A stretch of DNA of 57,649 bases, taken from contig JAKACZ010000031.1 in the NCBI GenBank assembly GCA_021820965.1, forward strand, positions 1 through 57,649, written 5' to 3'. Position numbers and translations under genes: made by a program. Below, piece after piece: positions 17,157 to 24,885 of this stretch. Numbering within the stretch: position 1 is the first letter of the stretch; every line of letters begins with the position of its first letter. The stretch comes from Bacillota bacterium. Lineage in GTDB: Bacteria; Bacillota; Sulfobacillia; Sulfobacillales; Sulfobacillaceae. The notes under the pieces were generated by a model. It made no database searches. It had not been told where the DNA came from and worked only from the letters and a program-made list of their open reading frames with translations.

Positions 17157-17942
17157 GTGGACTTGAACGGTCTCACGGTGCCGGATCGCAGTGCGAAACC
17201 GCGGCAATCTGGGCTGACCTGGTGCATTGACGATGGCGTGCCGTCACGTGCTTTTCGTGACACAATAGCATCGTTTCACCGCATTATCGACGGTGTCAAG
17301 TTCGGCTGGGGCACTGCCCTGGTGACTGATGTCATCGGTGAGAAAATCGCTGTCTGCCGCGAATTTGGTGTTGACTTTTCGTTTGGCGGTACGCTGTTTG
17401 AAGCATATTGGATTCAAGGCCGGATACAAGATTTCTTCGACCTGGTGATTTCCGCCGGCTGTCCGGTGGTGGAGATCTCGGATGGAACAATCCAGCTGCC
17501 GGCGGACGAGCGGATCCGCCTTATTGGTGAGTTCAAGGTACATGCTAAGGTCTTCACCGAGGTGGGCAGCAAGAATCCGAACGAATCCGCCGTGTGGCTC
17601 GCCAGCGACTGGATTCGCCAAATCGAACGAGACCGTGGCGCTGGTGCGGACATCGTCATTTTGGAGACGCGCGAATCGGGAACGGCAGGCTTATGCCTTC
17701 CCACTGGCGAAATTCGAAGTGACATCGCCGCCGGCATTTTGTCCTCGTCACTGGACCCGTCCTATCTCATGTTCGAAGCGCCGAATAAGAAACTCCAGAC
17801 GTACTGGCTTCAAAAGCTGGGAAGCAACGTCAACCTCTCCAATATTCCATTGGGTGGCAGTGTGAATGTAGAGACGCTACGTTTAGGACTTCGGTCCGAC
17901 ACTTTCGGGCTTTTGACCGCGTCGACGCTCTTCCTGCCGTAA
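17157..17942 (+). CDS. comA: Phosphosulfolactate synthase
   Basis: This 261-aa TIM-barrel enzyme adds sulfite to phosphoenolpyruvate to make (R)-phosphosulfolactate. That is the first step of coenzyme M synthesis in methanogens and of sulfolactate formation in spore-forming Bacillus (YitD). Motifs are DGVPSRAFRDTIASFHRIIDGVKFGWG, VDFSFGGTLFEAYWIQG, VEISDGTIQLP and AKVFTEVGSKNP. The start is GTG 17157 behind AAGGGGGAG. No comB or comC lies beside it. In a sporulating Firmicute a role in spore sulfolactate is the simplest inference. Confidence 0.9.
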   Translation: MDLNGLTVPDRSAKPRQSGLTWCIDDGVPSRAFRDTIASFHRIIDGVKFGWGTALVTDVIGEKIAVCREFGVDFSFGGTLFEAYWIQGRIQDFFDLVISAGCPVVEISDGTIQLPADERIRLIGEFKVHAKVFTEVGSKNPNESAVWLASDWIRQIERDRGAGADIVILETRESGTAGLCLPTGEIRSDIAAGILSSSLDPSYLMFEAPNKKLQTYWLQKLGSNVNLSNIPLGGSVNVETLRLGLRSDTFGLLTASTLFLP

Positions 17943-18373
17943 CTAATTTGGGCGTACTGTCCGGGCATTGCCGCCCATAAGTAGCCCGTGATCAGGCGGG
18001 TTAGTTCGTAGGGAAACTCCTTCGACGATTGCAGGCAAAGAGAGGGAGTTCTGAATTGGTCATCCTGCAGAAATCCGGCATAAGGCACGCGTCCAAACCG
18101 CTGGGCGCAGCGTCGTAGCACCAGCACTTCGGAAAGCGGGCTGGCCCTCCATCTTAGCCCGTCAGCAACAGGCGGTACAAGAGTTTACCACACCCGCGAT
18201 CTGCGCGCTTTCGTTTTGTGATAATCGCGTCGCCGCGGTGGCAATGGGTTCGCCTATCGTTAGCTCCTAGAAGCGCAAGCAACTACTACGGCCGTCAGTC
18301 CGGCAACGAAATTGTCGCCGACACAGGAATTTTGTAGCTCAATGTCGAAGCGACTGTACGATAGGAGGCAGCC
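17943..18373. other. Intergenic region between comA and the EAL gene
   Basis: About 430 bp. On the minus strand, 17940-18127 reads VLRRCAQRFGRVPYAGFLQD and continues with LTRLITGYLWAAMPGQY. It looks protein-like and may be a gene fragment whose rest was lost. It has no start signal and I could not name it. AGGAGG at the right end belongs to the EAL gene. Confidence 0.35.
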
Positions 18374-19102
18374 ATGGCCACTTTGACCATTGGACGGCGC
18401 ACAATGCGCGAGTTTTATCGCATGTTGGACACCGGGTCGGTCAATACGATCTACCAGCCTGTGGTGCCCATCGCCGGTTCTCCGGCCATTGGCTATGAAG
18501 CATTGTCGCGAGGTCCGGTGCCTGCCCTGGCCAGCCCTCTCACTCTTTTTGCACTCGCTTCCCATGCATCTGTGGCACCGCGGTTGGATCAGCTTTGCTG
18601 TCGGCGCGCTCTTGAAAATTTTCCCATGAAGGAGCAATCCGACGTCCTTATTTTCATTAACCTGTTGCCCGAGACGCTGGAACTGGGAGCAGTGGACGCA
18701 GACAAACTCAGCGCCTGGGCCCAGGCCAATGGGCTTACCCCCGGCCGCGTGGTCCTGGAAATAACGGAGCGGGCAATGGCAAATCCTTCTCGTTTCTATG
18801 CCCAAGTGGCGCGACTTCGCCAAGCGGGATTTCGTTTTGCCGTAGATGATATCGGCACCGGCTACAGCAATCTATCGCTGCTGTCGGATTTAGTCCCGGA
18901 ATTCTTTAAGCTGGACCTGGATTTTGTTCAGTTGACCCGTGCGCGTCCCGTTCGCCAGCTGCTGGTGGAGATGCTGGTGCGTTTTGCCGGGCAAATCGGA
19001 GCCATGATCGTGGCTGAAGGCATCGAATCGTCGGCTGACGCTGAAGTGTTCCGCCTACTGGGAGTGCATTTGGCCCAGGGCTTTCTCTATTGCCCCGCTT
19101 AA
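18374..19102 (+). CDS. Stand-alone EAL-domain cyclic-di-GMP phosphodiesterase
   Basis: This 242-aa protein consists of a single EAL domain with no sensor, GGDEF or membrane part. It would linearise c-di-GMP to pGpG in the cytosol. The catalytic set is complete: YEALSR (EAL Glu), FINLLPE (Asn), VLEITER (Glu), FAVDDIGTGYSNLSLL (two Asp and loop 6), FKLDLDFVQ (Lys), VAEGIES (Glu) and QGFLY. It is therefore predicted to be active. The ATG 18374 follows AGGAGG. Its C-terminus is slightly short for the family but ends after the last conserved motif. Confidence 0.9.
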   Translation: MATLTIGRRTMREFYRMLDTGSVNTIYQPVVPIAGSPAIGYEALSRGPVPALASPLTLFALASHASVAPRLDQLCCRRALENFPMKEQSDVLIFINLLPETLELGAVDADKLSAWAQANGLTPGRVVLEITERAMANPSRFYAQVARLRQAGFRFAVDDIGTGYSNLSLLSDLVPEFFKLDLDFVQLTRARPVRQLLVEMLVRFAGQIGAMIVAEGIESSADAEVFRLLGVHLAQGFLYCPA

Positions 19103-19671
19103 GTTTGACGAAGCGCGACGGCAAGCCGGGATTTTATCAGCGAGGCTTGGACACCCAGCTGATTCCAGTTCAACTCATCAATGATAATGTCGCCCTGCCC
19201 CAACTTCTCGGCTCTCCGCGCTCTATCGGTACCGGCGCGGTTTTGATTGGTGGACAGGCTTGCTGAGTCAGATATCGTGATCGGCTTGAGGTTTGATGGT
19301 TTTCCAGAAAGGTATTCGTTCGTAACCTACTTTCCTTCGCCGTGTGACGGGCTTTCCTTGTCGCGGATTACTACGAGAGCTCTATTGCCCTGCCGGCTTT
19401 TCAGACAGGTCGTCATCACCCAGACGCCCGCCGTGCCTGTTTAAACGAAAGCGAACCGGTATGTGCGATTTGCGGATGCGGCATGCGCCGAGAGCGGACG
19501 GGCGGACGTAGAGAACCATTCACTATCACCCGAACCCAAATCCTTTGGCCATAGAAAAGTTTGGAAAGATTATCGTACCCCTAATATGAAACCGAAATAT
19601 GTTCCGAGGCTCACTGTCAGCCGAGGACGCCCAGGGACTGCCAGTCCGTTTTGGGTGGCCAGTCAACTACC

Positions 19672-19687
19672 CCGGCCTCAAGGCCGG
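19672..19687 (-). mobile_element. IS605-type hairpin, left-pointing remnant
   Basis: CCGGCCT-CA-AGGCCGG forms a tight hairpin followed by GAGCTTG. On the minus strand, preceding codons read like a basic transposase tail ending just before it. No tnpA or tnpB frame survives. Confidence 0.35.
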
Positions 19688-19992
19688 AGCTTGTCACTAC
19701 CCAATAGTCCGAGCGCATCGTTCGATGCTCCTGTCTTTTGTCGTCGGCTCTTGCAGACGTGGTGTGACATCGTGGGCGGGTTGACAACCACCCGACCATG
19801 CGGGACATGCCCGTATAGCTTCTGCCGCTTGTACTTCTTTTCCAAAGTCGGCAGACATCGTTTAGCGGCTTGTATCTTTTACACAGAAAAGCACTACTTT
19901 CTGCAACCCCGTAGATACAGTTGTCAACGTGCACGGTGGAGTGCCTTTATCAACAGTTGTCTCCAGATCAACTTATACTAGAAAGGAAGGGA

Positions 19993-20036
19993 GCGGCGTT
20001 CCTTCCCGGCCTAAAACGCCGGGGTTTCCACGCCGC
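19993..20036 (+). mobile_element. IS200/IS605-type right-end two-tier hairpin
   Basis: The outer stem GCGGCGT / ACGCCGC encloses an inner stem CCCGGC / GCCGGG, followed by GATATTTGATGA. This is the common architecture of IS200/IS605 right ends, recognised as single-stranded DNA by Y1 transposases. The element body upstream is decayed. Confidence 0.45.
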
Positions 20037-20117
20037 GATATTTGATGATATGACAGGTGCGGACATAGTCCTTACTCGGCAAGCGGGACTTGATCATGGA
20101 TCATCCCCAAGCCTTTG

Positions 20118-21887
20118 TTATACCGGACTGGATACGAGTTGAGCCGATAAGATCTGCTGCCATCCGACAAGAATATAGCGCCGTTGGCTAATGACGTAGA
20201 CCTGGATCCAGTGCTCCTCTACCGTGACTGGCATGATTGTTTCCGTACGTGCCTGGCTTTCGCCGGTAGGCTGAAACGTTAGGGACAGATACTGTCCACG
20301 GCGGGTAGCTTTGGTGATAACCGCTTTCAAGTCGTCCACATTGAGATTGGCAGCCGGTGTTCCTGGAAGGCGCACGGGCCACGGCGAATCCGACCGCGGT
20401 TGCGCGGTCGAAAGTTGGTCTGGGGTGGGCTCGCTCAACTTTAGGACGTCGGACAAAATCGGCGACCCGGCGCGATCCAGCCGCTTCACAATTTCCTTGA
20501 CCCGGTTGGCGGGAATCACGATGTCAGTCGGGGACAACCGGCTGAGCACGTCGTTTCCCAAGGCGACTTCTATTTGACGGGAGTCTTCCGCGTCCTGGCT
20601 GTGGATGAGGGTGGCCTCAATGACTCGATGGCGCCCGTATTGCCGATACCAGTCACCCAGGTTGACCCGAACATTGTCGGGCAGCGGATTGCGCATTAGA
20701 TTTTCCAGCTTATCGGCGTGACTTTCTGCTGTCATACCTTGCCGAATCCCGCGATGTACCGCGGCCTGGTCGATACCATAGGTCGAAACGCGGTCCGATT
20801 TGACTCGACTGGCCAAGTTGTCGATTTGCCACCGCTCATCCATTGGCACAGTCGGCGGAATGATAACTTCACCTGTGGGCTGTACCAGTGATGTCCGCGG
20901 TTCGGGCGACTCGAACTGTCCCCCGAAAGCGGCATACGCCCACGCTGTGAGTCGCCCCGTGTTGTCGCCGGGGATTTCCCAAATATCAAAGATCAGCAGA
21001 TCCTGCACAGCTTGGTTGAAGGCATAGCGAGAGTCAGCTCCGCCGACACCGATCGCCGTCATCCACGACAGCATTTCCCCAAGTTTTAGGGTTTGCCCCG
21101 GTTCGATGAGGCTCGCCAGCGATGCCCATAGGAGGGCAGGCCAGCCCAGGCGCGACGGGTCGAAGATGAAACCGGCAAGATACTCAAAGGCGTCTTTTGG
21201 ACCGTAACTGAAAAATTCAGCGGCCCGTTCCGATACTTCGTAGCGGTACGGTTTATCCATCGGCTGAAGCAATCCCATTTGACCCAGCTCAGACAACAGG
21301 TAGCCCACCATTACATCTTTTGCGATATGGGAACGGCCCCATAAAAACTTGTCAAGTTTATTGGCCAGGCGCCGGTATACGGTGTGTTGGTTGGTTAAGA
21401 GCAAGGGTTCAATTCGGGCAAACGCCAGGCATTGAAAGATGTCGTGCATCAGTGGCGACCAGAGCGGGGACGGGGCAGGCTTCCGTTCGGGGCCCTGACC
21501 GACTAGCGTGTCCCACGGGATCTCCCACAAGAGCGGCAAAATCCGAGGCATTATGTCCCACGGTATGACCGAGACACGCCATTGGGGGCCGTAGTATGCC
21601 TCAAACACCCAGCCCTGTTCTGCCAGTTCTTGGATTCCTGTTCTGAGAGGACTTCTGCCTGTTGATTCACGCCAGATGCCCCGATTGGTGACCCAGGTTT
21701 TGAGTGCGGTCAGGGTGTTTTTCGAGGCATGTCCCACCATAGATTGAATGCGGTCCTCATCGAGCAGCGCCCCGACCAACGATGGAACGTCGCTTGCGGG
21801 CGCGCGCAGTATCTCTCTCAGCTGCTCCCGTCCGTCTTGAGAAAGTCCGCGAATGATGCTGGATGCGGAACGGAATCCGGGGGTCAT
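20118..21887 (-). CDS. XPB-partner helicase-associated protein (Rv0862c-like)
   Basis: This 589-aa protein lacks helicase motifs of its own. Such proteins are encoded next to bacterial XPB and carry an XPB/Ssl2-like N-terminal domain. Here an N-terminal helical region (LSQDGREQLREILRAPASD) with winged-helix-like repeats is followed by QPTGEVIIPPTVPMDERWQIDNLASRV, the conserved segment of that family. After it come a helical bundle and a beta-rich C-terminus, ATRRGQYLSLTFQPTGESQARTE, that resembles a WYL-type ligand or nucleic-acid sensor. It overlaps the stop of the XPB gene by four bases (ATGA), so the two are made together. It probably modulates or targets the helicase, as Bax1 does in archaea. 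Confidence 0.75.
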   Translation of the reverse strand: MTPGFRSASSIIRGLSQDGREQLREILRAPASDVPSLVGALLDEDRIQSMVGHASKNTLTALKTWVTNRGIWRESTGRSPLRTGIQELAEQGWVFEAYYGPQWRVSVIPWDIMPRILPLLWEIPWDTLVGQGPERKPAPSPLWSPLMHDIFQCLAFARIEPLLLTNQHTVYRRLANKLDKFLWGRSHIAKDVMVGYLLSELGQMGLLQPMDKPYRYEVSERAAEFFSYGPKDAFEYLAGFIFDPSRLGWPALLWASLASLIEPGQTLKLGEMLSWMTAIGVGGADSRYAFNQAVQDLLIFDIWEIPGDNTGRLTAWAYAAFGGQFESPEPRTSLVQPTGEVIIPPTVPMDERWQIDNLASRVKSDRVSTYGIDQAAVHRGIRQGMTAESHADKLENLMRNPLPDNVRVNLGDWYRQYGRHRVIEATLIHSQDAEDSRQIEVALGNDVLSRLSPTDIVIPANRVKEIVKRLDRAGSPILSDVLKLSEPTPDQLSTAQPRSDSPWPVRLPGTPAANLNVDDLKAVITKATRRGQYLSLTFQPTGESQARTETIMPVTVEEHWIQVYVISQRRYILVGWQQILSAQLVSSPV

Positions 21888-23614
21888 GACCGTTCTCCCA
21901 CTTTAAACGGGATGACCGGCGCTAATGCTTGCCGGGGGCTCCCGTCCGCGGCTGCATGTGCGATTTCGTAGCGATAGCCTTGCTCGCACAAAAACAGTTG
22001 CCGTTTTTGGGCAAACTCCTGTTCTTTGGTATCTTCCGACACGACGCTATAAAATGTTGCCATCGTTCCCTGGCGTTTCGGGCGAAGAATCCGGCCTAGC
22101 CGCTGCGCCTCTTCTTGGCGGCTGCCAAAGGTGCCGCTGAGTTGGATGGCGACATTGGCGTCGGGTAGGTCGATGGCAAAGTTGCCAACTTTCGAGACGA
22201 TCAATACCGGCAGGTCACCCTGCCGGAACGCCTGGTAGAGGCGTTCGCGCTCCCGGTTTGGAGTTTTTCCGGTGATAAGAGGAACCTTAAGACGTTCCGC
22301 CAAAGCTTCCAGCTGGCTTAGGTATTGGCCGATGATAAGCACGTAGTCATCTCGGTGCGCCTCCAAAAGCTCTTCCACCACGGCTGTTTTCGCGGGATTT
22401 TCAGCAGCGACGCGCACGCGTTCCGCGTCTTCGGCGACAGCATAGGCTTCCCGCCGTGGCTGAGGCAGCTGCACTCGGATTTCCCGACACCGGGCGGTGG
22501 CGATCCAGCCTTCCTGTTCAAGAACCTTCCACGGCATGTCAAACCGCTTGGGCCCAATCAGCGCGAATACATCCTCGGCCCGGCCATCCTCGCGAATCAG
22601 GGTAGCCGTTAATCCTAGCCGTCGCCGTGCTTGGAGACTGGCGGTCAGGCGGAACATGGGGGCCGGCAGCAAGTGGACTTCGTCGTAGATGATGAGACCC
22701 CAAGGATGGTTGTCCAAGGCCTCAAAATGAGGGAACGCGTCACCCTGGCGATGGGTCAGCATCTGGTAGGTGGTAACGGTAACCGGGCGGATTTGTTTCA
22801 GAGAGGCGCTATATTCGCCGATTTGATCCGCAGTCAGGGTGCTTTTTTCCAACAGTTCCCGCTGCCACTGGTGCAGAGCCGCCGTGGACGTGGTGAGAAT
22901 CAGCACATGGGTTTGTGCCAAGGCAATGGCTCCCAGACCGACGATGGTCTTACCTGCTCCGCATGGCAACGCCACCACGCCGTTGCCGCGATCCACACGG
23001 CCCTCGCCCCAGAATGCGCGGACGGCCGCCTCCTGATATGGCCGCAGAGCAAACGGTGATCCATCCGCAAGCGCATGGACCAACTCGATCCCCAGAGGAG
23101 CGCCGGGCTCGTATCCAGCAATATCGTCGACGGGCCAGCCGGCTTTAGCCAGGGCCTGCTTAAGAAGACCGCGGTACTCGGGTCGGATGCGATATCCGGG
23201 ATGAAGCGGCTCCCCCAAAAATGGAATGGCGGCTTTGGTGCGGCCTACCTGGGTGAGCGCCAGCGCATCCTCACTTGTCAGCCACAACCCGTCGCCGTCT
23301 GGAGCGGGCACTAAACGAAGCCGCCCATAGCGCGCTTCTTGGTCTCGAACAAACTGAACAACATTGTCGGGGACCGGGTACTGGGCCAGACGGGCCAACG
23401 ACTCTAAAATAGCGTTAGATTCCAGTCCGGCGGCAAATGCGTTCCAAAGGGAAAGGGCGGTTAGTTGATACGTGTGCATGTGCTCCGGGCTCTTTACGAG
23501 CTCGGTAAATCCGGCTAGTACATCACGGGCTTCGTCGTACAGGGGATTGTCCACTTCCAACAAAACCGTTTGATCACTTTGAACGATGACAGGCAATCGT
23601 GTGATCGGCGCCAC
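21884..23614 (-). CDS. Bacterial XPB-like 3'-5' DNA helicase
   Basis: This 576-aa superfamily-2 helicase is of the XPB/Rad25 type, a DNA-duplex-opening repair ATPase. An N-terminal damage-recognition-like region of about 190 residues precedes the Q motif ALRPYQEAAVRAFW. Motif I is ALPCGAGKTIVGL, the DEAH-type box is IIYDEVHLLPA, motif III is GLTATLIREDG with the XPB-specific R-E-D element, and motif VI is QEEAQRLGRILRPK. YVLIIGQYLSQLEALAERL opens the second RecA lobe. The start is probably GTG 23614, close to GGGGAGG. It begins about 8 nt after the acuC stop and is followed immediately by its partner gene. Confidence 0.9.
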   Translation of the reverse strand: MAPITRLPVIVQSDQTVLLEVDNPLYDEARDVLAGFTELVKSPEHMHTYQLTALSLWNAFAAGLESNAILESLARLAQYPVPDNVVQFVRDQEARYGRLRLVPAPDGDGLWLTSEDALALTQVGRTKAAIPFLGEPLHPGYRIRPEYRGLLKQALAKAGWPVDDIAGYEPGAPLGIELVHALADGSPFALRPYQEAAVRAFWGEGRVDRGNGVVALPCGAGKTIVGLGAIALAQTHVLILTTSTAALHQWQRELLEKSTLTADQIGEYSASLKQIRPVTVTTYQMLTHRQGDAFPHFEALDNHPWGLIIYDEVHLLPAPMFRLTASLQARRRLGLTATLIREDGRAEDVFALIGPKRFDMPWKVLEQEGWIATARCREIRVQLPQPRREAYAVAEDAERVRVAAENPAKTAVVEELLEAHRDDYVLIIGQYLSQLEALAERLKVPLITGKTPNRERERLYQAFRQGDLPVLIVSKVGNFAIDLPDANVAIQLSGTFGSRQEEAQRLGRILRPKRQGTMATFYSVVSEDTKEQEFAQKRQLFLCEQGYRYEIAHAAADGSPRQALAPVIPFKVGERS

Positions 23615-23621
23615 CTCCCCA

Positions 23622-24812
23622 TTAGTTACTATCTATAATATCAAGGTTGGCCAAGAAATTGAAATCTGGAAAGAGTGCATTCAGCTTTAGGAGCACGTCT
23701 TGGTTGGCCTGGTGGATTCGATGGCGATCTTTGATCGGGTGAAACTCCTCGGGATTGTCAAATAGCGCCTGGGGCAGCAGAGCCCCCGACTGAGGCTGCC
23801 AGGTTTTAAGCCAGGCTTCGGGCACTAAAAGCGTCGGGGGAATACGCATGCCCAGCATTCGCCGCCACAAAATCGACCATACCCGCGGAACTACGCGAAG
23901 CGCCTGGTAGCCTCCGCCTCCAGTGGCGATCCATCGCCCCTGGGCGTAGCGATCCACCCAGTCGCTCAACCAGAGCGGCACTTGGTCATAGAAGCGGGTT
24001 GTCGCGCACATGTCCGCCAATGGGTCCCAATAGTGCCCGTCACAGCCGTGCTGCGACACCACGATATCGGGCCGGAATTTCTCCATCACCCGCGGCACGA
24101 CCCGGGAAAACGCATCCAGCCATGAGTCATCGTCAGTGGCCGGAGACAGAGGAACGTTAAGTGTGGTACCGCGTCCCTCGCCCCGACCGGTTTCCTCAAC
24201 ATTTCCGGTGCCGGGAAAGAGATGTCGGCCGGTCTCGTGTAGAGAGACAAAAAAGACGTTAGGATCCGAGTAAAATGCGTCTTGCACACCATCACCATGG
24301 TGAGCGTCGGTTTCGACATAGAGCACACGCCACCCCGTCTCCCGGCGAATCCAGCGAATTGCCACCACCACATCATTGTAGATGCAAAATCCGGAGGCAT
24401 GTCCGTGGCCAGCATGGTGTAGACCTCCGGCCAAATTCACCGCGCGATTGGTGTCGCCGTTGACCACGGCCAGAGCTGCTGTTAACGTTCCGCCCACGAC
24501 CAGGGCGGCCGCGTCGTGCATCCCGACAAATACCGGGTTGTCGTCGGTTCCCAGCCCCAGCCGCTCAATGCCGTAAGTCTTGCGGCCGCTTTCGCTGATT
24601 CGTTGTACCAGGTCGAGGTAGTACGAGGAATGGCCCAACTTCAAGAGATCCAGGGTGGGCATCTTAGGATGCGCCACGAGTTCGGAAGGCAGCCAATCGA
24701 GAGCATCGAGCAGGCTGCGCGTGGCTTGAAGCCGCCGCGGGTTGAACGGGTGATCGGCGCTAAACTGATATTTAGCAAAATCGTCGTCGTATACAAAGAT
24801 GGCAGGAATCAT
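23622..24812 (-). CDS. acuC: AcuC-type protein deacetylase (histone-deacetylase family)
   Basis: This 396-aa zinc-dependent class I HDAC-like enzyme removes acetyl from lysines, for example reactivating acetyl-CoA synthetase in Bacillus. Marks are DHPFNPRRLQAT, GGLHHAGHGHASGFCIYND with the tandem catalytic His, and VETDAHHGDGVQDAFY with the Asp and His metal ligands. HGCDGHYWDPLADM follows with the second metal Asp, and GGGGYQALRVVPRVW contains the catalytic Tyr loop. The ATG follows GGAGG. It is the first gene of an operon with XPB and its partner, and it is divergent from a Pat-like acetyltransferase only about 70 bp away. The two enzymes probably oppose each other. Confidence 0.9.
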   Translation of the reverse strand: MIPAIFVYDDDFAKYQFSADHPFNPRRLQATRSLLDALDWLPSELVAHPKMPTLDLLKLGHSSYYLDLVQRISESGRKTYGIERLGLGTDDNPVFVGMHDAAALVVGGTLTAALAVVNGDTNRAVNLAGGLHHAGHGHASGFCIYNDVVVAIRWIRRETGWRVLYVETDAHHGDGVQDAFYSDPNVFFVSLHETGRHLFPGTGNVEETGRGEGRGTTLNVPLSPATDDDSWLDAFSRVVPRVMEKFRPDIVVSQHGCDGHYWDPLADMCATTRFYDQVPLWLSDWVDRYAQGRWIATGGGGYQALRVVPRVWSILWRRMLGMRIPPTLLVPEAWLKTWQPQSGALLPQALFDNPEEFHPIKDRHRIHQANQDVLLKLNALFPDFNFLANLDIIDSN

Positions 24813-24885
24813 AGGACCTCCTCGCCGAAAAGCTGCCGGAAATTTGCACTGTCTCGCGTTATAATTTTAGCATGAGGTGACGACG

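Larger units (their letters stand above)
19103..20117. other. About 1 kb of decayed IS200/IS605-like DNA
   Basis: No intact gene was found. Two GC-rich hairpins of IS200/IS605 right-end type are present, one pointing left (19672-19687) and one right (19993-20036), each with transposase-tail-like codons beside it (for example ERKGAAFLPGLKRRGFHAA before 20035). The rest is a mix of frames with stops and lower G+C. I read it as two small insertion elements, largely decayed, in opposite orientation. Confidence 0.4.
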
